Shown here: in pieces, positions 13,501-28,500 of the stretch | Layout: each line of letters opens with the position of its first letter | Numbering within the stretch: the first letter of the stretch is position 1 | Assembly: GCA_013400155.1 (NCBI GenBank) | Contig: VXBM01000267.1 | Coordinates: 524,746 to 588,745 of the forward strand | Length of the DNA stretch: 64,000 bases | Direction of reading: 5' to 3' | DNA from: Helopsaltes ochotensis | Lineage: Eukaryota; Chordata; Aves; Passeriformes; Locustellidae | Made by a program: the position numbers and the translations under genes | Notes under the pieces: generated by a model | What the model was told of the DNA's origin: nothing | What the model saw: only the letters and a program-made list of their open reading frames with translations | The model's database searches: none

Positions 13501-16500
13501 CAGAGCACCTAGAGACAAAAGACAGTGCCTTGTGCTAAGCAGTTCCTGACAATGGCAGTCAAAATCCTGCTAATAATACGTATTTTAAAACAGAGAGAAA
13601 TATATTTCTACTTTATGAAAGACCCAAACCAAAATGAATTACACACAATGACCTGCAAAGTACTCAAGGATACGTCAGAGGGAAGCTTTGTAGTGTGAAC
13701 TATCAGCAGTTTTGCCCCTTTATCATCTCTATAGGAAGTAATTTGGAATGTAGTGGACAGCTCTTCTGCTGCCAATTATTTTTTTCTCTACGTTGATTTA
13801 TTGCTCCTTTCAGTGCTCTCTGAAAATGATACAGATTTAATTTCCTCCTCTGCAAGTTTCCCCTTATACCGACACTTCAGAGAGTTTGAAGATTTCTGGA
13901 AAGTTGGAAGCCTTAAGACAGAATGACTGTGAATATGTAGAAAAGAAGCTAGCTGTGGATTAATTAGCACTTTTGTGCCTACACATCTAAGTCTTAGCTG
14001 CACTCAATATTACTTTGCTTCAACTATTAACTGACTGCAAAGTCCCAAACCTATTACTTCTTTTATTTTGAAATCTAAACCTGTGAAAGGAAGCAATTTG
14101 CCACATGAAACCAGCAGCTTTAATGAAGGTTCATAAATATATAAAAGTCCCTCTGTGTAGTAACCTGAGCAGCTGTAGACTAGGATTAGAGAGAGTGGTT
14201 AGATTGCAAGGTAAAAGTGGAAGCAAGGGATTTTTAAAACTGGCTTTTTCAATAAGCACAACAGAGATATTTGAAAACAGGCATGGTTTAATGCATGTAA
14301 ACAACAGCTGACAGGAGCCTGTGTAAGCACTTCTTGAGTACACATTACAACAAATGGAACAGAGAACAAACTCTGCCAAAGCAGAAAATGTAAGAAGTCT
14401 GGTGCCTACCCTTCTGGCATAGATTTCTGTCTGTACGTGCCTCCAGTAGAGCCAGTGTCACTCGAGGAGGATAAGTTGCTTGGCGAGTTACGGCACTGCT
14501 GCGATCTTGCTAAGGCGATGGAGGAAACGGTGACGTAGACATCGGAGCCAGGGGAGAGCCTGTTGGGAGGGACAAGGGACAACAAGGGAAGCCTCACATC
14601 AGCAGGACCGCACCGCAAGGCAAGCTCAACAAGACCCCGCAAACTGCCACAGCTGCAAGCAGCGGCACCTTGGACACGGCAGAAATCCTATCAGTTGAAG
14701 GATCGGACATGTCCCCCTTTATTAATCTACAGGACACCATGAAAAATCAACTGTAAAAACCTGGATGCAAGGGAGGAAAGAAAGAAAGGCAGATGTGGGA
14801 AGAAAATACTGGCACATGCTAGGAAAACATTCTGAAGTCTGTTGTTATAAATTGATTGTAAGGCATAATGAAAACATGACATTCCTCATCAAAATACCAA
14901 ATAGAAGAAAATATTTCTAATTCTCAGCAAACTCTTGCCTGGAATTTAAACTACCTCTTGTGAGATGCCTATGCAAACTCTTCCAAGAGTATCAAGCTTA
15001 CCTCTATGCCACCCAATTTAAAACACAAGGACTAAAAAAATGCAATGCAATCTATACACATCACTTTAAAATGCTCCCTAAAAACTTAACATTCTAATAT
15101 AAAAATATCTCAAAAGATAGAGAATTCTGTTTGAAAACACAGACCTGAGTCACATGCAACCTTCACCAGTCAGAATAACCATACAGCAAATAAACAGTTG
15201 TCTAGAACTGCAACACACGCAGCTGGGGCAGAATGGCTGCAAGCAGCAGGCTTATACTGCCCAAGTCATATCCTGTTCTGCAGTCGAAGGCTTTTTAAGA
15301 TAACTGCTAGCTTTGTGCATTTTGTTTCCCAAACCCCAGCAGAATTCACTGCTGTTAGCTGGTTCTTTGTTCTACTCAGTTCTGACTGAAGCTATTCAAA
15401 ACTTTTGCAGCGATTTAAGCGAAGTTTGAGTTATGCCATTCACAAACATCGAACTCCTACTGTGAACAAAAGCCTTTATTAATTTTATCCAGGAAAAACA
15501 CTATAATTTGAAGAAGCTAAATAATTTAATATTTGAAAAATAAATAATGACTTCAATGAAACATATAGATAAATTGCCTCAGCACCCAACTCAGGTCTGG
15601 GGATTTAAAAAAACACCACTGAACTGATTAAAGTTCCTTATGTGTGTGTATATATTGAAGCAGCACGTGTATATATGTTTGTATTTATATCAAATGTGCA
15701 TTGGCCCCCTAAATACTTTGCAAAAAAGCAGTAAACTAACAAAATCCTAAAATGGAAAGAGCAATAGGATGGATCAAACATCTTGATCACCTGGAATCTC
15801 ATTAGGTGCATATAATTAATACTAACTCTTTCTCTGAAACAAAAAAGGAATTATCTAAAGCCTGACCAAGGTAAGTACCACACCAAATCCAGTAATGCCT
15901 TTTAACTTATCCCACATTTATCAAGCAACAATTCTGAAATATTTGATTGCAAAGAACATGGTTGAACACTTGAAAACTTGGGGACCCGTAAGCCAAGCAG
16001 TTTATTTTCCTAGAAGCATTCCTATAAAAAGAAAAAAAAAAGTTTGGCCACACAAAAATGCATTTGCTCCCCTATAAAGGCACACACATTTAAACTCAGT
16101 TACACTTGCAGATCAATACACAGTTTAAAAGTATGACCTTTTTTCTGCACTACTAAATTAGAATTGACGGCAAAGAAACCAATTACTTCTCGAATAATTT
16201 CTTTAAAATGATTTCCTATTGAAAAATGCTTACACTTTCATTTCAGATTCAGCTATGCCTTTTCTTTACTTCCTATGCCTTCCCCAAAAGTGACAGCAGT
16301 GTTCAGAAGGAACATCAAGATTTCAGAATTATGTCATAGAGTTCTAACTCATTTACGAAGATGAAAGTCCTTGAGGGCAAACAAAATTGTATTATAAATG
16401 TGGTCTGAACAATAGAAATGAACAACCAGTCAAGTAGGACATTCTTTTATTTAAAGCAGAAGTATATTTTTTTAGTACTGTTCACAATTGCAGTAAAATG

Positions 16501-19500
16501 TACTAATACTATAAGACATTTCATTTTGTGTGAAACATGTAAGAGAAAAGAACTTTAGAGCAAATTAGTTCAAATTGACTTTTTGAGCTGCTTTGAAATC
16601 TTTTGATGAAAGGCACTTCCCAAGACAAAAGGTGTATTGTGTTATGCTAACAGTGTGCCCTTATAACTATGATAATCTGAGTCTGTCTTTTATTTATAAT
16701 TAAAAACCATACTAAAGCAAGCTCTTATCTATTTCAAAAGAGAGTTTTAAGAAGAAATGCCAAAATGGTTAAGTGCATGAGTCCCACAATTGAATTTAAA
16801 AATAGGCCAAGCGTCCATTACATTAAACAGATACAATTACATTGCAGTCAATTGAACTGGGATTATCCCATGCATGATTTAGTTCCAACAGATCTAGTTC
16901 ATCCTGAAAGAACTGGTTGAGTCTTGCCAAGTATGGGAAGAACATCATCTTTTGTGAAGGCAGTGACTGGGATGGGCATACATTTATTTTGTTTAATATG
17001 ACAACACAGACATCAAAAGCATTCATCTTGCTCTTAATAAATTAATTTCCATGTCATTAGCTGTAATTTTCCCCACGTATTCAGTATGCATAGGTATGTA
17101 GTACAAATATCGTAAGAAAAATGTCAGTCTAGGTCACTAGCCTATGGCTGAAGGAAGTCTAATTACAAGACCATACACAGGTGCCTTTTTCTGTAAAACT
17201 GTACAGGCACAGCTCCTATACTGTGCTATAACTTCTACTCTCTTTGCTCAGAAGCAAAGGAGGGTCAGGCTGGCAGAAGAGGAGAAATGGCCTTACAGTC
17301 AGTGCTGACTTGGCAAACTGAATTCTTATTTTGCACTTGCTGGAACACTCCAATGTGACCACCACTGCATTTGTTAATGACAATTTTTCATTTGTTGTTG
17401 CTAATTTTTTCAAAGGCCTTATTTGATTCCAAGGCCCACTATATCTCTGAGCTGAAATCTTCCTCAAGCTGTTGAAGTCAACTGAGGCTACAATTTGAAT
17501 ATATAAAATATTAACAATGTTAGGCACACTTCCAAATATGAGATGGCCAAAATAAGCAGAACAAATGATTAGAACATAATTTATCTCTCTACCTTTGTTC
17601 TTAATCCGAAGAGGGCCAAAGACATCTCTTCTCACACAAAAATTTTGAAAAGTTTAATTAATACCCATAAAGCATTCAGAAACTGTAGTAATGGGCACCA
17701 CTGCAAAGCTTAGAAGGGAATTAGTAATGGCATCTTTACAACAGGATTTGAATGTCATCCAGTATATAAGGGACAGTAATGAAGAGGGAAAAAAAAATGA
17801 AATAGCCCTTCTTTAATGAGCTGCATCCACTGTGTGAATTGAATGAGGCAGATGTCCTCTATTAAAAGAAATTCTTGTAATTTAATCAAAAGGAACATCT
17901 GAATACACATTAACACAAGAGTTCTGAAAAAAACCAGCACAGCAAATCTTAATTCTGGCATGCTTACCTTCCATGTGTTTAAGTTTTACAATCCTAATTA
18001 TACTGCAAGCCACAACAATTCCCTGCAAACACTGTCTCAAATGCTCTCATGTTTAAAGGAAAGCAATCCATTCCATTCAGAAAGGAAAAAAACCCAGCAT
18101 TTTTGAGGAAGGGGACAGTGAATGAAACAGAAAATGCAATTATGCTGTCATGTTGTACATTCTCAAGTTTTTGGGTTTTTTTCAATTTTATCTTCACCCT
18201 TCAGAAAACTCATATTGTAACAAGAAAAAAAAAATAGAGGCATGCAGTGGGACACCAGAAGTGTCGAAGAGTTTGTGTATGAAGACACACTGAACAAGCT
18301 CTATGTCTCCAGGGATTATAGAGAAACTTATCCTCTCTGCTTCACTTCATCCAAACACAAGTTACACTGGACCAAGCAAACAGTGATTACTGACTACTCC
18401 TCATAACACAAGAACAAGTAGGAGGTCTACAACTACCAAGAGACCAATTAGCAGGACCCTGAATGCAGAGATGCCTGCCACAGCAGTACAGGTGCACCCA
18501 CAGGCAATCTTACACAGTAGACAGCCAGGGGATCGACAGACCTGGTAGAGAGTCTTCCTTTACACTTATAAGCATTTCTTATGCTTTTCCCTGGTCCCCA
18601 TTGATGGCCCTTGTCAAACAAGAAAGACCAAATCCTGACATGACGCAGCATGGTTCTTCTCCAAGTTGTTACATCACAAGAGTTTGGCCACACAGCCATG
18701 CATATCAACAAACCTTTGATTTTTCCACTGCTACATCCAGCTCTAGGTCCTAGAGCTGGTGCGAAGTGTGTGGTATATACTCTCATGTTAGTACATGTTT
18801 TAATTTGAAGAATGTTATGAGAACATTTAAATAACAAATCTCCAAACCCCGTGAGGTAGGCAGCGTGTGTACTACAATGCTGACTCGACAGGTGGCAAGA
18901 TGAGCACAGACACCTGTTTGTTTATATTTGGAAAAATGTCACTGATCCAAAATAAACTGCAGCAGATTAGGATTTTTAGGTAATATGGAAACAGTTTAAA
19001 ATAGAATCCACCTGTAGGACTTAACCTATAAACTACAACTGGCATTACTATCACTGACTAGATGGGCATCATTCAATCAAGCATGGAGTCTTAGGGCAAG
19101 ACTGCGCTTCAAAGTCCTCAATATGACACGAAACCGATGAGATAGTGCCAGTGTGTGACCGCAGTCTGCTGTAATTCTGTTTTCCATTTGGCTTAAAATA
19201 TTGACTGTGCTCAGAAATTTTCTAGTTAAGAGCCTGGAGCTTTCATCCAATGGTACTCAACTGCAGACTGACGTGCTCAAGTCTAGATGTGAGTCTTCAA
19301 CATGCTTTGATCACTGATTTCCACACTTTTTCAAATGTCTGTCAAATCAAGTTTTAGTTAAAACTGATTCCAGTTTATGACAAATTAATTAAGAACAGAT
19401 TATTATCTATCATTATCTCCTCTCCCTTCCTTGCACATTGTTTCCTGATAGAGTGTGGAAACCAAGTGTACAAAAAGCCTGAAAATTGCGAAGACGGGGG

Positions 19501-22500
19501 GAATAAATAATAAAAACAAGCTCTTTAATTACATGTTCTCCAACAACATTAGCTCTGGTTTACTTCACACATATGTGGTTTATTGTTTTTTCCTTAACAC
19601 AGCCTTCTGATATTCATTCTGGGTTATGGACTATATAGTATCCCACATGGATTAATTAATATTGTGAAATAACTTGGGATTTATTGAATTTATATTATTA
19701 GATTTTTCAGTCTTAACGTTGCAGTAACATTAGAGATTTATTTTAAGATGTATGAAGTTCTGGGTTCTTTTTCCTGCCCACAACTATCCACCCATATCAA
19801 TAAGGACTACATTTAAGGGTCTAGGCACTGTGAAGATCAGGGAAAATAAACTAGTAAGTTGCATGTATGAAGACAATCCAAATAAGGCAAATTTAAGTAC
19901 TCTGCTGATTAGACACCAGATTGGGAATTTGTCTGCCTTCTCAGAATGAGGGAATGTCAAGCAACGTACTCTCCCACCTACAACAGCAGTCTCTATGGGG
20001 AGATGATATGAAGAATATGAAGTGAAATCCTCCTGTTCTCAACACTGGCAATGCGTGTTTTATTTATTTCTAACATATTTAAATGACTAAAGGGAGCAAA
20101 GCACAGCAGAGCACCATCATTGCTTCGTGCACCAGAAACATGAATGGATTTCAGCACCTCCTCCTCAGTGTTCTTCAGGGTAAATATGAAAACTAACTTT
20201 TTAGTGGTGAAAAACTAAATGAGACAGTAGTTAAGAAGGCCATGAAAAAATCCACCCAAATTTGTTGATTTTAAGGCTTTACACAATAAGAAGTATCTGA
20301 GCTTCCTGAAAAGCAAAGCTTTCTTTTATCATGTAGAGAGAAGACAAATGAGTCTTGCAGTGAGCTTATTGTTGAGGTTTTCCCCCCTCCTCTATTTCTT
20401 TAAAATAACAAAAATGTATTTCTTCACTTTAACTAAGACATTAACCTTATGCAAGTGATGATATATTTAAACTTGATACACCCAAGACTAACAGGTTTAG
20501 CAGACCAGAAATACGAGAGAAGACATTTTTCAAGCATCCAGAAAAATTCTCAGTGAAATTTAGAAGCTACCTTGATAATATACTTTTAAGGATGAAATAT
20601 CCCAGAAAACTCCTTTGGAATAATAATAAAAAGAATACTTAAAAGAATGCCTAGAGGAAAAAAAACCAAAACAACAGCTACATTGCCCTGAAAATGAAGG
20701 AAATGAAAAGTCAAAGTTTCACTTTGTGAAAACAAATACTGACTAAGAAAATGTAATTTTCACTTTGCAAACGTTTATCAGGCCATTACCCCCCTCTAGA
20801 AGCCTCCGGAGACTGGATAAACCTTGAATGCCTTAGGTGTGTGATGGTGCCCGCATACAGTTTTACGTACAAGGAACACACAGTTGTTAGCAGCCCTTCT
20901 CTCAGGGCAGCCAAAGGCTCTCTCTTCAACACAAGCCAACTCAAGACTGCACACAAGCTCTCTGGTTAATACCATGACAAGATGGAAGTGTCTGGAAAAA
21001 CCAGCAACTCAATGGAATCTGATCGTCTGTCACCGCCTTAAGCTTTTCCCAGGTATCACTATGCTTTCTGGAAGCACATAAGGAGATTGTTCAGCACTGG
21101 AGAGAGCAAAAAAGACCACCAGCTCAGCTGCTGTTCCCTCCAGTTCAGCACCTGCCTGTCTTCAGCTCTAACAGGCAGATATAGACTGTAGCCATGCAGT
21201 TTTTATGTTGGTCCAAATAAATCATTTGAGAATCAAGTCCACAATTCCAGTGGCTTCTGCAACCTTTTTTAACAGGCAATCCAGTCAGGCTGTCCGTGAA
21301 ATTATTAGTGCCTTCAGTGCTGCAGGTTTTTTTTCCAACTCCCACAGATGGGAGCTTTTAAAGTATATATTTAAGAAAATAAGACTACAAAGTCCTTAGC
21401 AACCACTTCAATTTCCTAACAAAGTATCCAACACAGAAGTTTCAATTTCACCTTGGTAGTTTCTTAGTCTTGGCTGTTTCACCTCTGAACATGTTTTTCC
21501 ATCCCCAGTTCTTCAGGATGTGAAAAAGATTTTAAGCTGTTTCATTAGAACTCTCTTTCACATTTTCTACAATATGCATCTTATTACAACTGCTTTATAT
21601 TTTTCATCCACAAAGACAATCAGAACCTACCAAAAGGGGGTTTTTTTCCCTCTAAGGAATTGTCCAAAGTAAGAAATAGAAGCTATTAACTTGTTTCCCT
21701 CCACAGATCTCATTGCAAATGCAGACACAGATTTATATAAATAATCAAAACAATAACAGTTCATCTGAATGCTATCAAATACACCTTTTTCCATGAAAGA
21801 ATGAAAATACTGTGACATGATGGACCTGATACCTTTATCCTAATAATTGCTTTCTTGTTTAAAGCACTCAAAAAATCCAACAACAAACCCCAAACCACCC
21901 TGGAGATACCCATACTTAGAACAATTTCTCTTCTACCCTAAAATGTCTGAACACTCCCCAATCAGATAAATTTGCTTTCTGTACTAGTCAGAATTCTCTT
22001 GCTAAAAACCCTGTTAGATACTATTTCTGCCTTGGGTGCTTTAGGCAATTCCAGCAAGCCTATGAACAAGATAAATTTCTGATTTACTTATCCAAAATGC
22101 AGAAGTTCAAGAACACTTAGCTTTAAAACTCTGACTGCAACCCATTTAAAACTTAAATAACAACACAGCAGTTTCAGAATACCATCCAGCACAGCGAAAC
22201 ATCCCAGCATGCTTCATTTTGCAGTTAATTGTGCCAGGAAAGGTATTTCCTTTTGACTATTGTTTCACTCAGTCATGCTGTCTTTTGACTAATTAAAACC
22301 AAGATTAAAAGCAGTCTTCAGATAGTTAGACAAAAAACTGCTGTGAATTTTTCCAGGCAAGACTCAGAGCAGCAGTGAAAAGCCATTTGTGACTAAGACA
22401 CGTACCTCCGGCTCTCCAACGGGCGCCCGTCACTAGAGATGCTTCGGGGAATGTTGGCTCGTTCTGGGGGTGGCATTTTTCCTTCTCCTTTTCCAGAGCT

Positions 22501-25500
22501 AATCCTAGACGGTACTGGACTTTGGATTTGAGATGGTACCTGAGCCACATGAGGTCCCTGTCCTTTGCTCGCATTTCGCTGCCATTTATTATTATTTCTG
22601 AAGGGAAATTTGAATTCATATGACATTCCTTCATTCACTTTGTACTCCATCACTGGCATACGGTAGTTTTCTGAAGAACTCCTGGAAATTAAGAAATGTA
22701 ATATGCAGCTATAAATTTTTTTAAAAAAAAGTCCTGTTCACAAGAAGAGAAATCTGAAGATAGAAACTGAATCAATTCTATGGAAGTATGCTATTTTCCT
22801 TTTAAGAAATATTTATTTAACAAATTTTAGAAGGCTCGCACAAGAAAAAGGACTAGCGATGGTGAGAGTCTGCCTCTTCATCCTGGTGAGTGATCGACAA
22901 CAGACTATCATGGAATCTGCCTTGCTGGCCTTGTCCCTGGTTCTCACCCCTTTCAACCCTGTTGTCACCACCACTGAACCCTAGACAACCAAACACTGCC
23001 TAACCCAATGCCTGTCCTTGTCCCTCCAGAGGGGTTCATAGCCATCCATTATTCCAGCATTGCAGTCGGTCATGCTGATACTCTTCATCTGACTACTGGG
23101 CTACAAAAGCTAACAAGATATGTTAGAAGGGCATCTCTCCTTCTTAAAAAAGCCATGGGCTTTAGAGCTTACCTGCACCCAAACAAATAAGACCTGAAAT
23201 GTTTGTTCTTTTTGAGACACACATTTCGGATGCGCTTTAGAAGACAAGAGTCACATGAAATAAGGTCCTATACATAACTTTCAAACACTTTTGGCTTTGG
23301 AGTACCTCAGCTGATAAATTTGCACATCATGAAAAGACTTGCTAGAAACTGTAGATGCCAAACTCCAAAGATGCCAACTGCTTCCTGAGGAGCAGCACAG
23401 CATAAAAATCTGACTCGAACAGGACATAAACTAATACAGCCTACATAAGAAGCAGGGCAAACTTCCGCATACATTTCAAATGAGGCACTTGGAAAAAAGA
23501 TGGGAACTTCTGCTTCAGTAAGCTTAATTTTGGTATTTCTCTTGACAAATGTGTGTATCTCTGAGTGAATATAAAGTGCGTACTTTTTATTCATGATTAC
23601 TTTATCTACATACATCACTCTGTAATGCAAAAATAAAAAAAAAATCAGTGCAAAATTTTGAACCCATAGCTCTTCCTCTAAGCAATTACACCATTAGGGG
23701 TGAGAAATATTAGTATCTCTTCCCTGCAAAAACAAAAAACAAGACAGAACTTGTTACCTGGCCATGCTGACATAAGCAAGTTGTGCAGTCTAATAGGAAC
23801 AGACAAACTGAAATAAACATTGCTGAGGTCTTGTTACCCACAATATACTCATTTTGCGGCTTTACACTGGTCTACCCTCTAGTCTTGATGTCTGAATTAA
23901 ATTATCAGTTGAAAGGCACGAGGTGTGCTTCTGAAGCACACATAGGTCAGCTTCCCCTGAAAGTCTCCCAGGCCATTCTGATGGGATCCACTGCCCAGCA
24001 GACAGGGATGATCAGCAGATAAGGCCACACACAACTGAACTACAATATTGATATCCAACATTTTTTCTTTTCATCTTTTATGTCTCTGCTGTTCTTTCCC
24101 TGGTGCTTATGTATTTAGCTTGCCTTTCTCTTTTCCCCCCTCCAACATACTTATATAGTTTAACAAGCAGGAAGGCACAATTTCCTCTTAATGCTGTGTC
24201 CTTAGCTTCAAGGTCAGCAATCAGTCCACTAAATGAGTTCAGTGGCAATGTTTTAATAACCATGGTTTAATAGAGACTTAACCAAAACAAGGCCTGCCTC
24301 TGCACAGGGCATGAGAATGTGAACTGGGGTATTTGGATACATTTTTTGCATCTCCTACTGACCTTGTACATGTGCCTGTTGCCAAGTCAGCTTATCTAAC
24401 TGCACCCCTGATCTTCCTCCAACTTCATCCCAATCAATTTATTAGGATAGGGACTGCTTCTCATATGAATGTAGCATTCCAAGCAGAAGGCATCTTCATT
24501 TTAGTTATGGTCTGCAGAAGTTACTGCAGAAATACTCAGTGACCTCCAGAGGACACAACAAAAGGACTCCAATTGCAGAAAACTGATTGCCAAGAGAAAA
24601 CTGCTTTGTGCAAATATTTAACTGAAGTCTCTAGGAGTACATGTACGATAGCTACAAATTCAAGACACAGTTCTTGAACTTTTATGATTTTGGATAGAGC
24701 AAATGGGGAGATCAAAAGTTGCTTTATGGAATTTTATAACTAGCAATAACCCACCATGAACATTGGCTCACTATGGCAACAACAAAACTCTGAGTACAGT
24801 ATTTCAAAAAGTGCAGTCATTTCTCTTACTGCTATGGGTTCGGATACACTAAAAGTAAGCCTGTTTTTGGCTGTGCTTAATTTAGTTCAGAAATAACAGG
24901 ATCTGTGCTTTCCACACTGATTTTTCTGCTCTAATCCTTTCATGATGATTGCAGCTGAACTTTCCATTTGCTCGGGCTGCTAAATACTGCACAAAAGCTT
25001 TCCAAATATCTCATGAGTGACCTTATGCCACTGCTCATTTTAATCCCTGACATGTATTCAATTTTCCACTGACAACTAAAGGACAAATAAAATTCCTTTT
25101 CTGTCTGCTCCTTTTTTGCTAGCATTTACAAAAGGAGTTTATGTTACTTACAGTAAAGACAAACATGGATTTTTCTTTTATACAAGTACCAAGTCTTTTC
25201 TCAGAGACACAATTTCCTATCAACATAATAAATATGTCTTAAAATTCAGTTCCAGTCTTAAGTATACAAAGATTTACCAATTACACCTACAAAGGTATAG
25301 ACTGATTAAAAGAGCAGTGCAATAATGCCCTCTCGGTCTCTCACTCCAGCAACCCTTTGAACTCTGGTAACTGTACTTGCTTTTGGCAAAACTATTTTAA
25401 GCCTTCAGCTAGCCTGCAGGCAAATTTATTCTATTAAACATCATTCCATTTTAATCACAGAGCAGCATTTCTGGGATACAAATACACCATGTCAAGAATA

Positions 25501-28500
25501 TGCAATTAGACTTAGTGATGTGGCTGAAGGCTACAGACAACACTGAGAATTCATAAAAATTATAAAAGCTTTAGGGGGAATTCAGGAAAAATGGAGGGAC
25601 TTAATGTCCAGTTTAAGGAAAAAAACCCACACATTACTGCTTATTTCTCATGAAACAACAGCTTTAAACTATAAAAGCACCAATATAATTGAAATGAGCT
25701 TCAGGCTTGATACAGATGGGAAGTGAGAGAGATGCAACAAGATCTACAGAGTAAAGAATTACCATTTGCAGCAATTTCTCTGGCTAGATCCATACCTTTG
25801 ATAAACTCTCAGAAACTCTTATTGTGAAAATAGAAACATGTAAGTCTACTCCTAGCTTTCAAGAATTATATCCACAGGCATTAAAAACTACCAGCAAATG
25901 GGAAAGCAGACAGGAACATGTACAATCCATTTTGATGCGTGCTAAACACACAATTATGACTAAAAAGTTGTTTGATTTCCATGTTAAATTCCATGGTTAC
26001 ATGAACTTCTTCAGACATGCTATTACATTTTGGTATTCAATGGATATTTGGGGGACACGGAGATTGAATATGGGCAGTTTTTCCTGCTCTCCTCTTCCAG
26101 CCTTAAAATCTTGGATGCTGTATTATAATCATACCACATTTTTTTGGAGGCTAACACTCTGTGGTGGTTCTTCCCACAAAACAAGATACGATTTCAGAGC
26201 AAACACAGCTACGGCAAGGTACCTGCGTGGTGTGCAGTCCTCATAGGGAGGGACAATGACGACCTTCACCGTCACTGATGTCCTGAGCAGGTCAATCATT
26301 TGCTCGTGGCTCAGGGTGGCCACGGCCACCTTGCAGATCTCCACCAGGCGGCTGCCCTGGCGCAGCCCCGCCTGCCACGCGTAGCCGTAGGGCTCCACGT
26401 CTGCCACAATGCCCTCGTAGTTCACGTGGAAACCCAGCTGGCCCAGGCCATTCCTGCGCAGAGTCATCTCCACCGTCTCACAGCCCTTGGTCACAAGCTG
26501 GGAATTGAAATGTGGACAAAATTCGATGCAGTGAGACACCACTGGGGCTAACAGAGCTTTAGGGGCTCAAGTTTTGAATAAGCAACTCCCAAGGATCATG
26601 GTGGGACGTGATCAAGGGATGTATACTGCAGTTCTAGGTACATCAGCTGAAATGAGTCTTGTTGCTCCAAGTAATATTTTCAGTAGAATCTGGTTACTAA
26701 GTTCTGCCTTGGAATTTTTACTGCGACCACAGGAATTTTAGAAGATACATTGCAGCACACAACAGAAAAACACATGGAGTTACACAAGCATCTCTGTCTT
26801 TTACACTTTGGTAACCAAAAAACATTCTCCATTTCTGGCTGTCTCAGGAAACGACAAAATTACTTTTCAGTCAGAATGTGGTAGCATGCAACTACTAAGC
26901 ACAGTAAACTGGGGACTATGCCAACTCTTCCATGTACCATGAGCATGAATATCATCAAGAGCAATTTAACAGGGCTTAGGTTTCCTTTTTTTCTGGTTGT
27001 TATACAACTACAGTTGCGAAATTACAGGAAAGAGAGTGAAATTTAGCACAGTCTTTCATAACTTAATTGGATATAAAATGAGCATGGACAGATGTTTTAT
27101 GGGGAGATACCATGATTCACTGCATTTTTAGTTTATCACATGCATTCAGAGAATATCTGAAGGCTGCAGTGGGGATTGGGACTGCACCCTGCTGGCAACA
27201 TAGTAAGTTAGTCTGAAAGATATTGCAAATTCATTTGAAACAAGATACAGCAAGCCTATAAAACAGAGAAAGGGAAGGAAAACAAGGAGAAAAAATAATG
27301 TGACACTTCTGTAACTGTGTGGGAGCAACTTATGCATCTTAAGGATCCAGTCTTTTGAATATATTTATACATTTTTCACACACACAGAGCCAGCTGAGAC
27401 TAGTTGATATCTGATAGAAGTGAAAGCAATATTCAGTTTTGATAGATAGAAGCAGGGAAACCCTTATAAATTTCCCAATAAACAATTTAATAGTTTTAGG
27501 AATCTCAGGTATTATTTAAATTGAAGCTTTACTTGGCTGAGGGGTGAGAGGAGAAAGCAAAGAAAGGGAACCAAACACGAGAACACATTCTAACCTCCAG
27601 CCTTTTGACGATCTCTTTGATGTCATCAATGTTGCTGATGAAGCTCTCCAAAGAAACACATTCACCTCTCTCATAGAATATTTTGATATTTGTGTCCGTT
27701 GACGTCCACCCTATCACATCTCGACAGGAGCAATTGAACACCACGCTTTTTGTGTCCTGTTCAATGAGGACTACAAACTCATTAGAGATGCCAAGGAGAC
27801 AGTCTATTTCCATACCCTTGCTGTAGTCTTTTGCATGGACACTCCAGACAATAGCACCAGAACTATAGATCTCTGCTCCTGGGTAAGGTTTGGACTTTTC
27901 CTTCTTTTTTGAAGCAAGTGAGATGAAGGGGAACTTGCCGGAAGGGTCAATGGGTGTGTTGGTGACGTTCTTCTCTGCCAAGTCTTTCAGGTACTCTTGC
28001 CGGGTCCTGGTGGCCATCGCGCGGAACTTTTCTGATTTATGAGCAGCGTTCTCTGCATTAATGACTTTGGCTAGTAAGAAGTCCCTGAACACATTTGATT
28101 TAGGAAACGTCACACCTTTTGGAATAGGTGGGCCAAAGGAGGGTACATCTCTGGATCTTGTCACAGCAACACTAAATGAAATAAAAGAATAAGGAAGAAA
28201 AGCAATGTTTCACTCTGGGCAAATTCAGCAGTTTTTGCTTACAGACAATACATTCTCTCAATTTTTCTTTTCTCAGAAATATGCCTAAATTTAAATATTT
28301 ATGTTGCCAGTGTGGAGGTTATGCCCCCTTTACTGTACAAACAGATGGCCATTGTTTTGCATATAGGCATTTTTGAGTTGTTCTCAGTACCACAGCTTAA
28401 AAAGACCTTCAAGTACAAAACGGTAGGGTTTGCTTTTTTTTTTGTAAGTAATCACTCATGTGTTGCAGTTCTGAACTTTGTTTGGTTTTGGTATAAAAAG

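Noticed and set aside
17216..17635. 139-codon minus-strand ORF in the intron between exons 9 and 10
   Set aside because: It does not match any part of SIPA1L1 or another family I know, and it is not bounded by convincing splice sites in frame.
18448..18837. Overlapping ORFs of about 96-129 codons on both strands
   Set aside because: Both strands open over the same GC-richer patch, a usual composition effect. No homology recognised.
25824..26246. 140-codon plus-strand ORF overlapping exon 8
   Set aside because: Antisense to the PDZ exon end and mostly intronic, with no recognisable product.
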